From Armatimonadota bacterium (GTDB lineage Bacteria > Armatimonadota > Fimbriimonadia > Fimbriimonadales > Fimbriimonadaceae), in assembly GCA_016223145.1 (NCBI GenBank), contig JACRPN010000001.1, positions 124,001 through 188,000 of the forward strand: a stretch of 64,000 nucleotides of DNA, written 5' to 3'. Made by a program: the position numbers and the translations under genes. Below the pieces are notes generated by a model, which was given only the letters and a program-made list of their open reading frames with translations, searched no databases and had not been told where the DNA came from. Of this stretch, positions 33,789-43,397 are shown one piece after another (positions within the stretch are counted from its first letter, which is position 1; every line of letters starts with the position of its first letter).

Positions 33789-34253
33789 CTACTTGTGCAG
33801 CGTCAGGTTGCCCTGCACGCTCGTCGTGCCGCCGGGGATCAGCGACAGCGTCTTGTCGCCCTCACCGATCTTGAAACGGACGGTGTCGCTGGCGTTCTCC
33901 AGCATCCCTTTGGGGACCGTCGCGTCCTTCTCGGTCTGCTGCCTGAGCTCCTGCCAGGTCCTCCCGGCGACTTTGTCCACCTTCAGCACGATTTCGTCCT
34001 TCGCCACGCTCCACGAACCCTCATTGGGCACGTTGTTAATTTTGAGGACGAAGGTCTTGTCCTCTTTGAGACTTAAACTGGCCTTGGTGTCGACCTTTGA
34101 CAAAAGGAACTGTGCGCGCGGATCCTCCTTCAGCCGTTGAGGGATTTCGATCTCACCCTTCCATTCGCCGGCAAGGGCGGCCTCCCGGTTGCTGCAGCCG
34201 GCGAGGCACAATGCAGCGGCAAAGAGCGGGATGAGCGCGGCCTTTCGAACCAT
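33789..34253 (-). CDS. small lipoprotein
   Basis: About 154 residues. A lipoprotein signal with lipobox LAGC at residue 20 is followed by a beta-rich domain starting LAGEWKGEIEIPQ, with GSWSVAKDEIVLK later. The pattern resembles lipocalin-type or DUF-type small lipoproteins that assess a fluctuating value, but no family is recognised. The ATG at 34253 is preceded by TATCTT with a 7-base gap, so the mRNA is probably leaderless. It diverges from scpB. Confidence 0.75.
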   Translation of the reverse strand: MVRKAALIPLFAAALCLAGCSNREAALAGEWKGEIEIPQRLKEDPRAQFLLSKVDTKASLSLKEDKTFVLKINNVPNEGSWSVAKDEIVLKVDKVAGRTWQELRQQTEKDATVPKGMLENASDTVRFKIGEGDKTLSLIPGGTTSVQGNLTLHK

Positions 34254-34260
34254 GCCCGAT

Positions 34261-34266
34261 AAGATA
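34261..34266 (-). promoter_or_regulatory. leaderless-type -10 element (TATCTT)
   Basis: TATCTT ends seven bases before the lipoprotein ATG on the minus strand. Confidence 0.45.
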
Positions 34267-34330
34267 CACCGCATCGCCCTCTGAACTCCAGTCAACCCGG
34301 GCCCTCAAGAGCCATACTTGAGAGCGTTCC

Positions 34331-34924
34331 GTGAATATCGTCTCCTCGCTGGAAGCCCTCTTGTTCGTCGCCGACGCCCCCGCGCCGGCGGAAGCCTTGG
34401 CCGTCGCCCTCGGCGTTTCGGTTGGGCAGGTGGAGCAGGCGCTCGAAGTGCTTCAGGGTCGGCTGGCCGAGCAGAGCAGCCTCGAGGTTGTACAGCTCGC
34501 GGGCGGCTATCAGCTCAGCACACGAAAGGAGTATGCCGGGGCGATTAGCGAATTCCTGAAGCCGCAGCGCTCCCGCCTGAGCCGGAGCCTCATGGAAGTT
34601 CTGGCGATCGTAGCCTACCGCCAGCCCATCACCGCCGCTGAGATCGAGCGCGTGCGCGGCGTTCAGAGCGACTATGGGCTGCGTTCGCTTCTTGAACGGC
34701 GCCTTATTCGCGACGTCGGGCGCAAGCAGGCCCCCGGGAGACCTACCCTTTATGGAACCACCCAGCAGTTCCTCCACCAGTTCAACCTAAAGGACCTGGC
34801 GAGCCTGCCGCCGCTCGATCCCGCGCTTCCCGCAAAGCTGGATGCGGCGCTCGAAACCCTTCCAGGCACAACCGAGATTCCAGCGGAGGAAGAGACCGCT
34901 GCCGGCCCGAATCCTGACGCTTGA
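34331..34924 (+). CDS. scpB: segregation and condensation protein B (ScpB)
   Basis: 197 residues with two winged-helix domains, the normal ScpB layout (SLEALLFVADAPAPAEALA; YRQPITAAEIERVRGVQSDYGLRSLLERRLI; GRPTLYGTTQQFLHQFNLKDLASLPPL). It bridges SMC heads together with ScpA during chromosome segregation. The start is GTG at 34331. scpA is not adjacent, so the partner must be encoded elsewhere. It is followed by dacA after 48 bases. Confidence 0.9.
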   Translation: MNIVSSLEALLFVADAPAPAEALAVALGVSVGQVEQALEVLQGRLAEQSSLEVVQLAGGYQLSTRKEYAGAISEFLKPQRSRLSRSLMEVLAIVAYRQPITAAEIERVRGVQSDYGLRSLLERRLIRDVGRKQAPGRPTLYGTTQQFLHQFNLKDLASLPPLDPALPAKLDAALETLPGTTEIPAEEETAAGPNPDA

Positions 34925-34972
34925 CGTGGCTTGGGCGCGTCTGGTCAGAAGGTAGACTTGCCGTCCTCTCCC

Positions 34973-36178
34973 ATGAGAAAGCTCGTGCTCCTGGTGGTCC
35001 CATGCTTGCTGTTCTGCGCGTCGATGGCGCAGGCGCAGAAAGCCAAGCCTGCGCAGAGCGCCGTCACCGCCAAGAGCTTTGTAGTCATGGAGGCGGGCTC
35101 TGGCAAAGTCTTGCGCTCCTCCAACCCTGACGCCAGCCGCTTTCCAGCCAGCACCACCAAGATCTTGACCACGCTTCTGCTCCTTGAGCACTGCAAAGCC
35201 GACGAGCGAATTCAGGCAACGCCTGAGGTCGAGACCATTGAAGGGTCCAGCCTCCACCTCAAGGCAGGGGAGACCGTCACCGCCACCGACATGGCCTACG
35301 CCTTGCTTCTGCGCAGCGCCAACGACGGGAGCTACGCGACAGCGGTTCACATCTCGGGCTCGGTCGAGGCGTTCGCCGAGCTTATGAACCAACGCGCCAA
35401 GGAGATCGGCTGCACGAACACCCACTTCGTGAACCCCAACGGCCTTCCCGATCCCAACCACACGACCTCCGCAATGGACCTTGCCAGGATCGCGCGCGAG
35501 GCCATGAAGAGTGAGCGATTTCGGGAGATCGCTGGCACCCGCAAGCACCAGATCTCGCGCGACATCAACCTGGAAGACACGTGGCTGATCAGCAAGAACA
35601 AATATCTGGCGTGGGACCCCACCAATGAGGGCATCAAGACCGGCTACACAGCCGCCGCCGGCCAGTGTTTTGTGGGGGCCTCAACGCGCAAGGGGATGCG
35701 CATTATCACGGTCGTTTTAGCAAGTAAAGATTGGAAAAACGACTACAAATCGCTCAACGATTGGGCGTTCGCGCGGCATAGCCTGGCCACGGTCGAGCCA
35801 GCCGGTGCAAAGGTGGGCGAGGCGAAGGTCTTGGGAGGGGCGAAGGACAAGGTTGGGCTGCGCTTGGTGGACGACGTCCGCTATCCTCAGTCGGGCGATG
35901 CGGCTCCGAACCTCAAGATGAAGGTCTACGGGATCAAGGGGCTCTCCGCGCCGATCAAGGAGGGCCAGCGCGCGGGCAGCGCCATCTTCTCGGACGGGAC
36001 TGGCTGGACGTTCACAGCGCCATTGGTGGCCGCCGAAGAAGTCGGCCACGGTTCGTTGGTGGCCCGGGCCGCGCACATGCATTGGTCGAGCTACGCCCTG
36101 GCGGGCATGCTGGGCGTGGGGGCGATGGTCGTCCGCAAGAAGGCCCGGAGGATGGCGAGCGGTGCAGGACGACGCTAA
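34973..36178 (+). CDS. dacA: D-alanyl-D-alanine carboxypeptidase (DacA/PBP5-like)
   Basis: About 401 residues, S11 family. Signal peptide to about residue 22; active-site motifs SxxK in PASTTKILT, SxN in LRSANDGSY, and KTG in GIKTGYTAAAGQ. A C-terminal beta-domain (about 270-360) and a membrane anchor at the end (YALAGMLGVGAMVV then KKARR) match the PBP5 arrangement. It trims pentapeptide stems in peptidoglycan. The ATG at 34973 was chosen for its complete signal peptide. The stop overlaps the start of the pseudouridine synthase gene. Confidence 0.9.
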   Translation: MRKLVLLVVPCLLFCASMAQAQKAKPAQSAVTAKSFVVMEAGSGKVLRSSNPDASRFPASTTKILTTLLLLEHCKADERIQATPEVETIEGSSLHLKAGETVTATDMAYALLLRSANDGSYATAVHISGSVEAFAELMNQRAKEIGCTNTHFVNPNGLPDPNHTTSAMDLARIAREAMKSERFREIAGTRKHQISRDINLEDTWLISKNKYLAWDPTNEGIKTGYTAAAGQCFVGASTRKGMRIITVVLASKDWKNDYKSLNDWAFARHSLATVEPAGAKVGEAKVLGGAKDKVGLRLVDDVRYPQSGDAAPNLKMKVYGIKGLSAPIKEGQRAGSAIFSDGTGWTFTAPLVAAEEVGHGSLVARAAHMHWSSYALAGMLGVGAMVVRKKARRMASGAGRR

Positions 36179-36974
36179 AGAAGTCCTTCACAAGCTCATC
36201 TCGGCGACTGGCGTCTGGAGCCGCCGCAAGGCTCAGGACCTGATCGTCGAGGGCCGCGTCAAGGTCGATGGCTGGCTCATCACGAACAAAGCGGAACGCG
36301 TTCCGGTGGGCGCCCAGGTGCTGGTGGACGGCAAGCCGATTGAGAAGGCGCGCATGCGCTATCTGGCGCTCAACAAACCCGCCGGGGTCACCACGACGAT
36401 GTCCGATCCCCACGCCAAGAGAACCGTGGGCGACCTGGTGCGGGAGCTCGGCGTGCCCGTCAAGCCGGTGGGCAGGCTCGACGCCGACACGGAAGGGCTT
36501 CTGCTGCTTACGAATGACGGCGACCTTGCGTTCCGTCTGACCCACCCCTCTTTTGGGATCGAAAAGGAATACGAGGTCGAGGTGGTTGGCGAGGTCACTT
36601 CCGCGACGATGGACAAGCTAGAGAAAGGCATCTACCTCGAAGGAAAGCGAACCGCCCCTACCCAGATTGCGCGCGACGCCGTGCACGTCAAAGACGGCCG
36701 CACGAAGCTCCGCATCGTGCTGCATGAGGGCCGAAAGCGCCAGATTCGCCAGATGTTCCTGTTCATGGGGCACCCGGTGAAGAAGCTCCGGCGCATGAGA
36801 ATCGGGGGTGTGAGGCTGCGCGGCCTGCCCAAAGGAACCTTTCGCGATCTGGATGGCGGTGAGGTGCGGAGCCTGAGGTTAGCAGTGGGTCTGGAGGAGG
36901 CACCGGTTCGCCAAAGTTCCAAGTCGAGGACGCCCACCCGAGAAAATGCCAGAACCAAGCCCCACAACGCATAA
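36162..36974 (+). CDS. pseudouridine synthase (RsuA/RluB family)
   Basis: 270 residues. An S4 RNA-binding domain (about 8-65, ATGVWSRRKAQDLIVEGRVKVDG) precedes the RsuA/RluB catalytic domain. The catalytic Asp lies in GRLDADTEGLLLLTNDGDL; the motif KEYEVEV and IVLHEGRKRQIRQMF confirm it. It modifies uridine in rRNA, and whether the target is 16S or 23S cannot be settled. It starts at GTG 36162 inside the last codons of dacA (17-base overlap). The C-terminal tail of 25 residues is basic and low in complexity. Confidence 0.9.
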   Translation: MQDDAKEVLHKLISATGVWSRRKAQDLIVEGRVKVDGWLITNKAERVPVGAQVLVDGKPIEKARMRYLALNKPAGVTTTMSDPHAKRTVGDLVRELGVPVKPVGRLDADTEGLLLLTNDGDLAFRLTHPSFGIEKEYEVEVVGEVTSATMDKLEKGIYLEGKRTAPTQIARDAVHVKDGRTKLRIVLHEGRKRQIRQMFLFMGHPVKKLRRMRIGGVRLRGLPKGTFRDLDGGEVRSLRLAVGLEEAPVRQSSKSRTPTRENARTKPHNA

Positions 36975-36980
36975 TGGGCT

Positions 36981-37772
36981 GTGCGCCCGAAACTAGTCGT
37001 CGCGAACTGGAAGATGAACATGGCCGTTGCGGAGGCGGAAGCAGCGGTCGAGTCGTTCCTAAGGCATATCGACACGAGGACGACTGCGGACGTAGCCATC
37101 TGCCCCCCCTACCTTGCGATCGGCGTGGTAGGCGAGGTGCTCCGGGGCTCTCGCGTCGCGCTCGGCGCACAGGACGTCTTCTGGGCGGAAAAGGGCGCCT
37201 TCACCGGACGGATCAGCGCGAAGATGCTGGTGGACGTGGGCGTGAGCACCTGCATCGTGGGCCATTCCGAAACGCGCGGGAGGTTTGGCAAGCTGGAGGT
37301 GCCCGAGTCCACGATCGGCTACTTCGCCGAGACGGACGAGACGATCAACCTCAAGATCAAGGCGCTGCTCTACGCCTCGATCGCGCCGATTCTATGTGTG
37401 GGTGAGACGCTTGCCGAGCGCGAGGCGGGAAGCACCGACGCCGTGATCGCAGAACAGATCGTGGGCGCTTTGGTGGGGCTCGATCCTTCTGAGCTTGGTC
37501 CGCTTTCGATCGCCTATGAGCCCGTCTGGGCGATTGGCACGGGGCAAACGTGCGACTCGGCCGAGGCGAACCGCGTTTGCGGCGTGGTCCGGGCGGAAGT
37601 GGCAAAGCTTTGCGGCGATGATCTGGCTCAGAGCATGCGGATTCTCTATGGCGGCTCGGTGAAGTCTTCGAACGCCTATGAGCTCTTCCACCAGTCGGAT
37701 ATCGACGGCGGTCTTGTGGGCGGCGCAAGCCTCGATCCGGAAGAGTTCAGCCGGATTGTGATGAGCGGGTAG
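36981..37772 (+). CDS. tpiA: triosephosphate isomerase
   Basis: 263 residues, normal length. The catalytic residues are in place: Lys in VANWKMNM, His in CIVGHSETRG, Glu in AYEPVWAIGTG. The phosphate-binding region GGSVKSSNAYEL and GGLVGGASLDPEEF close the barrel. The start is GTG at 36981, five bases after a CATAAT, with six bases between this gene and the upstream stop. It may belong to the scpB-dacA-pseudouridine synthase transcript or have its own start. Confidence 0.95.
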   Translation: MRPKLVVANWKMNMAVAEAEAAVESFLRHIDTRTTADVAICPPYLAIGVVGEVLRGSRVALGAQDVFWAEKGAFTGRISAKMLVDVGVSTCIVGHSETRGRFGKLEVPESTIGYFAETDETINLKIKALLYASIAPILCVGETLAEREAGSTDAVIAEQIVGALVGLDPSELGPLSIAYEPVWAIGTGQTCDSAEANRVCGVVRAEVAKLCGDDLAQSMRILYGGSVKSSNAYELFHQSDIDGGLVGGASLDPEEFSRIVMSG

Positions 37773-37865
37773 GGGATGCGGGCCGAACGTCCGCGGATCG
37801 GGATGCGATTCGAACGCCTGCGCTCCGTAAGGTGGCGCGGCTCTCCGCGATTCAGTCCATGTCGC

Positions 37866-40223
37866 TTAAGTGCGCGTGGTGTTGGGCTGGGCCTCCACCA
37901 CCCTCTCCTTCCCCATCACCGTCAGCTTCACCTTTCTCTTGGTCGGCGCCCAGACCTTTAGGTCCACCTTTTTGCCACCGTCGGACCACGAGACGTCCAC
38001 GATCAGGCCGCCACGGGCGCGGAGGCCCTTGGCGGAGCCGGATTTCCAAGAGGCGGGGAGGGCGGGAAGGACTTGGATGCGGCCGCCGTGGCTCTGAAGC
38101 AGCATCTCAGCGATGCCGGCCGTCACGCCGAAGTTGCCGTCGATCTGGAACGGCGGGTGCGCGCAGAAGAGGTTTGAATACACCCCGCCGCCGTTCGACA
38201 TGTCGTAGCCCATGTTCCCGACCGGCATCAGGAAGCGCTTGAGGATCTGGTTCGCGTGCTCACCGTCTAGGAGCCGCGCCCAGAACGCGACCTTCCACGC
38301 CAGCGACCAGCCGGTGCCCATGTCGCCGCGGCGCTCCAATGAGACGCGCGCGGCCTTGGCGAGCTCTGGTGTAGCCGAAGGAGTGATCTGGTCCGAAGGA
38401 TACAGCCCGTAGAGCATCGACACGTGGCGGTGGTGCGGCTCGGACTCGTCGTAGTCCTCCAGCCACTCCATGATCTGGCCGTGCTTGCCGACTTGGGTCG
38501 GGGCGAGCTTCGCGCGAGTCGTCTCCAGTTCCTTCCGTAGCCCCTCATCCACGCCAAGAACAGAGGATGCGGCGATCACGTTCGCGAACAGTTCGCGTAC
38601 GATCTGTTGGTCCATCGTGGGGCCCATGCAGGTGTTCAGCGTGCCGTCCTTGATATGGATGTAGGCGTTTTCGGGGGAATTCGAGGGTGCCGTGACCAGC
38701 CAGCCGTGCTTAGGTTCGGCGATCAGCATATCCTTGAAGAACAGCGCCGCCTCTCTGAGCGTCGGGTAGACCGCCTTAAGGTACGCCTTGTCTCCCGTGT
38801 AGGCGTAGTGCTCCCAAAGGTGCTCGCAGAGCCACCCCGCGCCAGAACAGGTCGAGCCCCAACTGGCGTGCTCGCCGGGCGAAGTGAACTTCCAGGGGTT
38901 CGTGATCACGTGCGCCACCCAGCCCCGTGCGCCGTAGTAGGCCTTGGCGGTCTTGCGGCCGTTCGCCACCAGCCCTCGGATGAAGCGGATCAGCGGCAGG
39001 TGGCAGTCTCCGAGGCCCGTGACTTCGGCGGGCCAGTAGTTCATCTGCACGTTGATATCGATGTGGAAGTCGCCGTTCCAGGGGGTCTGGTATTCCTCCG
39101 CCCAGATGCCCTGGAGGTTCGCGGGCAGAGGACTATCGGGGCGAGAGCTGGAGATGAGCACGTACCGGCCGAAATTGAAGAGCAAGGCGGCGAGAGAGGG
39201 GTCCTCATCGCCTTTGGCTTGAGCGACAAGGCGCTCCGGGGTGGGCCTGCCCGATGAGGGTCCGGCCGGGAGGGTCAGATCGCTGCGGCTGTAGAAGCGC
39301 CGGAAGTCCCGGATATGGCGATCTGCGAGTTCACCGATCGGGCGCTTCGCGGCCTTGTCCACGTCCGCCATGGCCTTGGCGAGGAAGTCTGGAGTGGTGA
39401 AGCTCGTGCGGGCGCTGACAAACAGGAGCGCGCTCTGCCCACCTGTGATTTTGATGCCTTCATCCGTCGCTTCGACTTTCGAATCCGGCGCCACCACGCG
39501 CAGCACGCTCACATAGCGGACGCCACGAACGCCCTGTTGCCCGCTGCTCAACTCGCCCTCGAGGATCAGGTCTCGGCCGCTGGCGCGAACCTGGCCCCGC
39601 TCTTTCCGGGAGAGCTTTGCCGCAAAGTTCAGCGGACCGCCTCGCATGTTCCAGACGCTGTAGACGATCACTTGGTCTGGCGCCGAAACGTAGCAGGTTC
39701 GGAGCTGCACATCCCCACCGGCACTCTCGCAGCTCACCTTGGCCATGGCGTTCCTCAGATCGAGCGATCGTGAATAGGTCTTGGCCTTCGGTGCATTTGG
39801 GAATTCGATTTCGAGGTCGCCGAGGGTCTGATAGCACCCGTATGGCACGTCCTTGCCGTTCCCGTGCCCAGATCCCGCTCCCGCACAGACGAACTCCTTC
39901 TGCAGGAGTTCCTGCGCCTTGCGGTTCTCGCCGGCGAGCAACAGACGGCGGATCTCCGGAAGCGCCCTGTAGGCGTCTTTGCGATCGCCATCGTAGGGCG
40001 ATCCAGACCACATCGTGCTCTCATTCAGCACGACGCGCTCGCGCTGGACGCCTCCGAAAACCATCGCCCCAAGCCGCCCATTGCCAAGCGGCAGCGACTC
40101 CGTGAACCGTTCAGCGGGCTTATCGAAGGCGATCGTAAAGTTCGGATTCGCCGCCGAGGAAGCGAAATCGAGAGGAAGTGCAGGGACGCCCATCAGTCCA
40201 ACACCGCTTAGCAAGGCAAGCAT
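37866..40223 (-). CDS. GH95 alpha-L-fucosidase family protein
   Basis: 785 residues. Signal peptide to about residue 22, then the GH95 N-terminal domain ([30 protein letters not shown]) and the alpha/alpha-barrel ([73 protein letters not shown]). The C-terminal region ([33 protein letters not shown]) is also typical. These enzymes split alpha-1,2-L-fucosyl or alpha-L-galactosyl links by inversion. A TAGAAT lies six bases before the ATG. It stands alone but complements the GH127 operon as part of plant or algal glycan use. Confidence 0.9.
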   Translation of the reverse strand: MLALLSGVGLMGVPALPLDFASSAANPNFTIAFDKPAERFTESLPLGNGRLGAMVFGGVQRERVVLNESTMWSGSPYDGDRKDAYRALPEIRRLLLAGENRKAQELLQKEFVCAGAGSGHGNGKDVPYGCYQTLGDLEIEFPNAPKAKTYSRSLDLRNAMAKVSCESAGGDVQLRTCYVSAPDQVIVYSVWNMRGGPLNFAAKLSRKERGQVRASGRDLILEGELSSGQQGVRGVRYVSVLRVVAPDSKVEATDEGIKITGGQSALLFVSARTSFTTPDFLAKAMADVDKAAKRPIGELADRHIRDFRRFYSRSDLTLPAGPSSGRPTPERLVAQAKGDEDPSLAALLFNFGRYVLISSSRPDSPLPANLQGIWAEEYQTPWNGDFHIDINVQMNYWPAEVTGLGDCHLPLIRFIRGLVANGRKTAKAYYGARGWVAHVITNPWKFTSPGEHASWGSTCSGAGWLCEHLWEHYAYTGDKAYLKAVYPTLREAALFFKDMLIAEPKHGWLVTAPSNSPENAYIHIKDGTLNTCMGPTMDQQIVRELFANVIAASSVLGVDEGLRKELETTRAKLAPTQVGKHGQIMEWLEDYDESEPHHRHVSMLYGLYPSDQITPSATPELAKAARVSLERRGDMGTGWSLAWKVAFWARLLDGEHANQILKRFLMPVGNMGYDMSNGGGVYSNLFCAHPPFQIDGNFGVTAGIAEMLLQSHGGRIQVLPALPASWKSGSAKGLRARGGLIVDVSWSDGGKKVDLKVWAPTKRKVKLTVMGKERVVEAQPNTTRT

Positions 40224-40229
40224 GGCCCG

Positions 40230-40235
40230 ATTCTA
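40230..40235 (-). promoter_or_regulatory. leaderless-type -10 element (TAGAAT)
   Basis: TAGAAT ends six bases before the GH95 ATG, and the gap CGGGCC offers no ribosome-binding site. Confidence 0.6.
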
Positions 40236-40300
40236 CGCGTAAAGCCCAGAAAAAGCCCATCCGGGTGCGCGGTGTGGTTCGTCCCTAACCATACGCACCC

Positions 40301-40876
40301 ATGAGCAACGTATCCGCCAAGACGGTGGCCTCTTCGCGCACGGAGACCTCGCAGGTCATGACGCCAAACGACGCCAACTTCCTGGGCAAGGTCTTTGGCG
40401 GCGCGATCCTATCCATGATCGACCTTTGCGCCTATGCGACCGCTTCACGTTTTGCCGGAAACGTGAGTGTTACAGCAAGCTTTGACCGCGTGGACTTTCA
40501 TGAATCCATCAACATGGGCGAGGTGGTGACCTGCATCGGGCACGTCTCCTATGTGGGCCGCACGAGCATGGAGGTCACCATCGAAGTCTACGCGGACAAC
40601 GTGCTTAGCGAAGCGAGGCGCCATACAAACACGGCCCGCGTCACGATGGTCGCGATCAAGGACGATCACCCGGTGGAAGTACCTCGTCTCATCTGCGAGA
40701 CCCGGGATCAGAAGGTGGCGTTCCTTGAGGGCATGATGCGGCGCGACCTCCGCGCGAAGCGCAAGGAACAGCAGGAGCAGATGGAGCACCGACTCCACGA
40801 AATGACGCAAGAGGAGCTTGAGGACCAGTGGACCAGCCCGCATCTTGAGACTTTGTTTGGAGAACCGGGACAATAG
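40301..40876 (+). CDS. acyl-CoA thioesterase (hotdog fold)
   Basis: 191 residues. Residues about 12-125 form the hotdog domain of YciA/BfiT-type thioesterases: MTPNDANFLGKVFGGAILSMIDLCAY with the catalytic Asn/Asp helix, RVDFHESINMGEVVT, and GRTSMEVTIEVYADN. It should hydrolyse acyl-CoA thioesters in the cytosol. The last 50 residues are a charged coiled helix (RDLRAKRKEQQEQMEHRLHE) that the short family members lack. Next gene starts 15 bases later. Confidence 0.88.
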   Translation: MSNVSAKTVASSRTETSQVMTPNDANFLGKVFGGAILSMIDLCAYATASRFAGNVSVTASFDRVDFHESINMGEVVTCIGHVSYVGRTSMEVTIEVYADNVLSEARRHTNTARVTMVAIKDDHPVEVPRLICETRDQKVAFLEGMMRRDLRAKRKEQQEQMEHRLHEMTQEELEDQWTSPHLETLFGEPGQ

Positions 40877-40879
40877 CGC

Positions 40880-40885
40880 TAAGAT
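40880..40885 (+). promoter_or_regulatory. leaderless-type -10 element (TAAGAT)
   Basis: TAAGAT ends six bases before the ATG of the membrane protein gene at 40892. The gap AAAAGG could also serve as a weak ribosome-binding site. Confidence 0.4.
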
Positions 40886-40891
40886 AAAAGG

Positions 40892-41629
40892 ATGTCGGAG
40901 AGAGAGGCGGATGATCGGGACGGCCCGGCGAGTGGGCAGATTCAGGTGCTCGAAGACCACGGAGTCGAGTTCGAGCCGGGGGCTGAGCCGCTAGCTGGAG
41001 TTGCGGTCGTTCAGGTTCCGGCAAAACGGCCCGTTTCCAGAAGGCGCCTCTGGGCCTACGGGCTTGTCGCGATTGCGGCGCTTGCCGGAGCGATGGTGTG
41101 GATCAAAAGCGAATTCCCGTTTATGTTCATGGATGCGAGCGTCTATGACGTCTATTGGCATGCTCCGGCCGGATGGAAGCCGGTAGAGCAGCGCTCCCCC
41201 CTGACCCTCTTTCTCTATCGCCACCCCGAGAGGCACGTCACCATCAGCGGCTTTCAGTACCACGTCGAGAACGAGGTGAACACGAGCCCCGACATGGACG
41301 CCGACGGCCTCGCCAACTTCTATCTTGAGACGACGAGAGCCAACCAGCCCGATTGGACGGGGAAGCGGCTCGAGGATCAGCAGTCGGGGGATCTCAAGTT
41401 TTCGGTGATCGAACGGTCGCGGAAGGGCAAGGTGGTCTACACCGCCTATGCCGTGCGCGGGAACACGACCATCGGCGCTTCACTGGCCGGCGGCGACGAA
41501 AACGAGCGATACGCGCGCGAAACGCTCCCGTTCTTCAGAGACTTCTTGAAGGGCATGTCGCTTAAGCCCACCAAAGGCAGGGGCGAAGGGCACGAGCTGC
41601 CGGCGGTGCAAAAGTCTGCTCTGAAGTGA
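40892..41629 (+). CDS. single-pass membrane protein, unknown
   Basis: 245 residues, not recognised. An acidic N-terminal region (1-45) precedes one membrane segment at about 52-72 (LWAYGLVAIAALAGAMVWI). The outside part (about 80-235) is an alpha/beta domain with WHAPAGWKPVEQRSPLTLFLYRHP and ARETLPFFRDFLKGM. Its pattern is like small DUF-type extracytoplasmic domains that resemble PsbP/LpqN-type folds, but this is a weak guess. It is followed after 6 bases by the methyltransferase gene. Confidence 0.65.
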   Translation: MSEREADDRDGPASGQIQVLEDHGVEFEPGAEPLAGVAVVQVPAKRPVSRRRLWAYGLVAIAALAGAMVWIKSEFPFMFMDASVYDVYWHAPAGWKPVEQRSPLTLFLYRHPERHVTISGFQYHVENEVNTSPDMDADGLANFYLETTRANQPDWTGKRLEDQQSGDLKFSVIERSRKGKVVYTAYAVRGNTTIGASLAGGDENERYARETLPFFRDFLKGMSLKPTKGRGEGHELPAVQKSALK

Positions 41630-41635
41630 GACGTT

Positions 41636-42442
41636 GTGGAGCACTATGAAAGGCCCGCGCTACTCCCTGCGATCGTCGAGGCCCTGAGGCAGGAAGGGAA
41701 GGACCCGCTTTCGTTTCGGGCGAGCGACCTCGCACCGGTGGACCAACTCCACATCGGCGGTAAACCGGAGGCGTTGGAGCTTATAGAGCGTTCTGGGGTC
41801 GAGCCCGGGATGCGCGTGCTGGACGTCGGCTGTGGGCTCGGAGGCCCTGCGCGGCTGTTGGCAGAGCACGGTGCTTCCGTCGTTGCCATAGACTTCACAG
41901 GGTCGTATGCTATGGCTTGCGCGGAGCTTTGCGCTCGTAGCGGTTTAGGTGACCGGGTTAAGGTGTTGAGGGGCGACGGGACCCACTTGCCGTTCGACCG
42001 TCAGTCGTTTGATGGGGTCTGGATGCAACATGTTAACATGAACATAAGGGACAAAGGAGCCCTCCTGAGGGAGATCCGGAGGGTCCTTCGGCCAGGTGGG
42101 ACGCTCGCCTACCATGAGGTCTTTCGGGGTCACGGGGGTCCGGTGGCCTATCCCGTGCCTTGGTCTCAAGATGGGCGCTCCAGCACGGTGTCGCCCTACC
42201 AAGATTGGGCGTCGGAGATCGAGAAGGCCGGGCTTCTCCGAACTGCTTACGAGGATCGTACGGCGTTCTCTTTGCAGTGGCTTGTCCAGCTCCTTGAGAA
42301 GCAACGGGCCTCGCCCCCGAGGCCCCTTGGCTTGTCTTTGCTTTTTGGGGATCTGGCCCCTCAGATGATGTCGAACCTGATGCGAAACCTCGCCGAGCGC
42401 CGAATCCAGGTTGTGATGGGGTCGGCGAGGCGTGTGCCCTAG
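41636..42442 (+). CDS. SAM-dependent methyltransferase
   Basis: 268 residues of class I. Motif I is VLDVGCGLGGPARLLAEHGASVVAIDFTG, motif II GVWMQHVNMNI, and motif III EIRRVLRPGGTLAYHEVF. It resembles UbiE/sarcosine-dimethylglycine methyltransferase-type enzymes (LAPVDQLHIGGKPEALELIE is the usual start of the latter). The small-molecule substrate is unknown. The start is GTG at 41636, six bases after the preceding stop. Confidence 0.85.
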   Translation: MEHYERPALLPAIVEALRQEGKDPLSFRASDLAPVDQLHIGGKPEALELIERSGVEPGMRVLDVGCGLGGPARLLAEHGASVVAIDFTGSYAMACAELCARSGLGDRVKVLRGDGTHLPFDRQSFDGVWMQHVNMNIRDKGALLREIRRVLRPGGTLAYHEVFRGHGGPVAYPVPWSQDGRSSTVSPYQDWASEIEKAGLLRTAYEDRTAFSLQWLVQLLEKQRASPPRPLGLSLLFGDLAPQMMSNLMRNLAERRIQVVMGSARRVP

Positions 42443-42473
42443 CGAGTCAAAACCTGCTCGACCGTAAAGCGAT

Positions 42474-43397
42474 CTACGACTTCAGCGCTTCGGCGCCGCC
42501 GACGACTTCGAGGATTTCCTTGGTGATCGCGGCTTGGCGCTCGCGGTTGGCCTTGAGCGTAAGACTCTGGATCATCTTTCCCGCGTTGTCGGTGGCCGAG
42601 GTCATCGCCGTCATTCGCGAGCCGAACTCGCTGGCTGTGGCTTCGAGCATGGCTTGGAGCACCAGAGCGAGGAAGTATCGGGGCAGAAGCGTCTGTACCA
42701 GGCTCTTCGCGTCGGGCTCGAACTCGTAGTTGATTGGAGATTGGTGTTCAGGTGACCGGGTGCTCTGGTTGTCAGGTCCCGGAGCATGAGTACCTGAAGA
42801 CCTGGAAACTTGCGAACCCTCCGCCGGCGGCTCGATGGGGAGCAGTTGCACCACTTGCGGCACCTGGCGGATGGGTGAATAGAACTTGCTGTAGCAGATG
42901 TAGAGTTTGGCAATCTCCCCGGACTCGAACATCGCTTGCGAAATACGCGCGATCTCAACCGCATCGTCGTAGCCAGCGCCGGCGCTGGGCGGGTTGTGCG
43001 TGTGCGTGACGGTGTAGCCGCGCTTCCCGAAGAACTGCGAGCCCTTCTTTCCCACTGCGATGATCTTGCAGGCGCCCTCAGTGTCGCGAATGAAGTTGGC
43101 AGCTGTTCTGTTCAGGTTCGTATTGTAAGAACCGCACAGACCGCGCTCGGCCGTGATCAGAATCAGGCCGTAGTTGTCTCCAGTCTTCTTCTCTAGCAGA
43201 GGGTGTGAAGGCAGCTCTCCGCCAGATCCGAGCGAACCCACGACCTCACGCAGCTTCTCACTGTAGGGGCGGGCCGCCAGAGCCCTTTCGGTTGCCTTTT
43301 TGAGGCGAGCCGCGGCCACCAGCTTCATCGCGCGCGTGATCTGCTGGATGTTCTTCGCCGCTTTGATGCGGCCCCGGATTTGCTTAAGAGTTGCCAT
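42474..43397 (-). CDS. atpG: ATP synthase gamma subunit with an in-frame repeat insert
   Basis: 307 residues. The N-terminal and C-terminal helices that form the central stalk are intact (IRGRIKAAKNIQQITRAMKLVAAARLKKA; MTAMTSATDNAGKMIQSLTLKANRERQAAITKEILEVVGGAEAL). Between LLPIEPP and YEFEPDAK there is a low-complexity stretch of about 27 residues with many Ser, Pro and Gln. Its DNA (42733-42820) consists of ACCTG/CAGGT-type degenerate repeats like those between genes. The globular domain should tolerate it at this surface loop. It is the last gene of the operon present here; atpD and atpC do not follow. Confidence 0.93.
   Translation of the reverse strand: MATLKQIRGRIKAAKNIQQITRAMKLVAAARLKKATERALAARPYSEKLREVVGSLGSGGELPSHPLLEKKTGDNYGLILITAERGLCGSYNTNLNRTAANFIRDTEGACKIIAVGKKGSQFFGKRGYTVTHTHNPPSAGAGYDDAVEIARISQAMFESGEIAKLYICYSKFYSPIRQVPQVVQLLPIEPPAEGSQVSRSSGTHAPGPDNQSTRSPEHQSPINYEFEPDAKSLVQTLLPRYFLALVLQAMLEATASEFGSRMTAMTSATDNAGKMIQSLTLKANRERQAAITKEILEVVGGAEALKS
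42733..42820. repeat. degenerate tandem repeat inside atpG
   Basis: TTCAGGT, CTGGTTG, TCAGGTC, CTGAAGA, CCTGGAA-type units in the coding sequence. The composition differs from the rest of atpG and resembles intergenic repeat tracts near 29.9 kb. The frame is kept. Confidence 0.55.
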
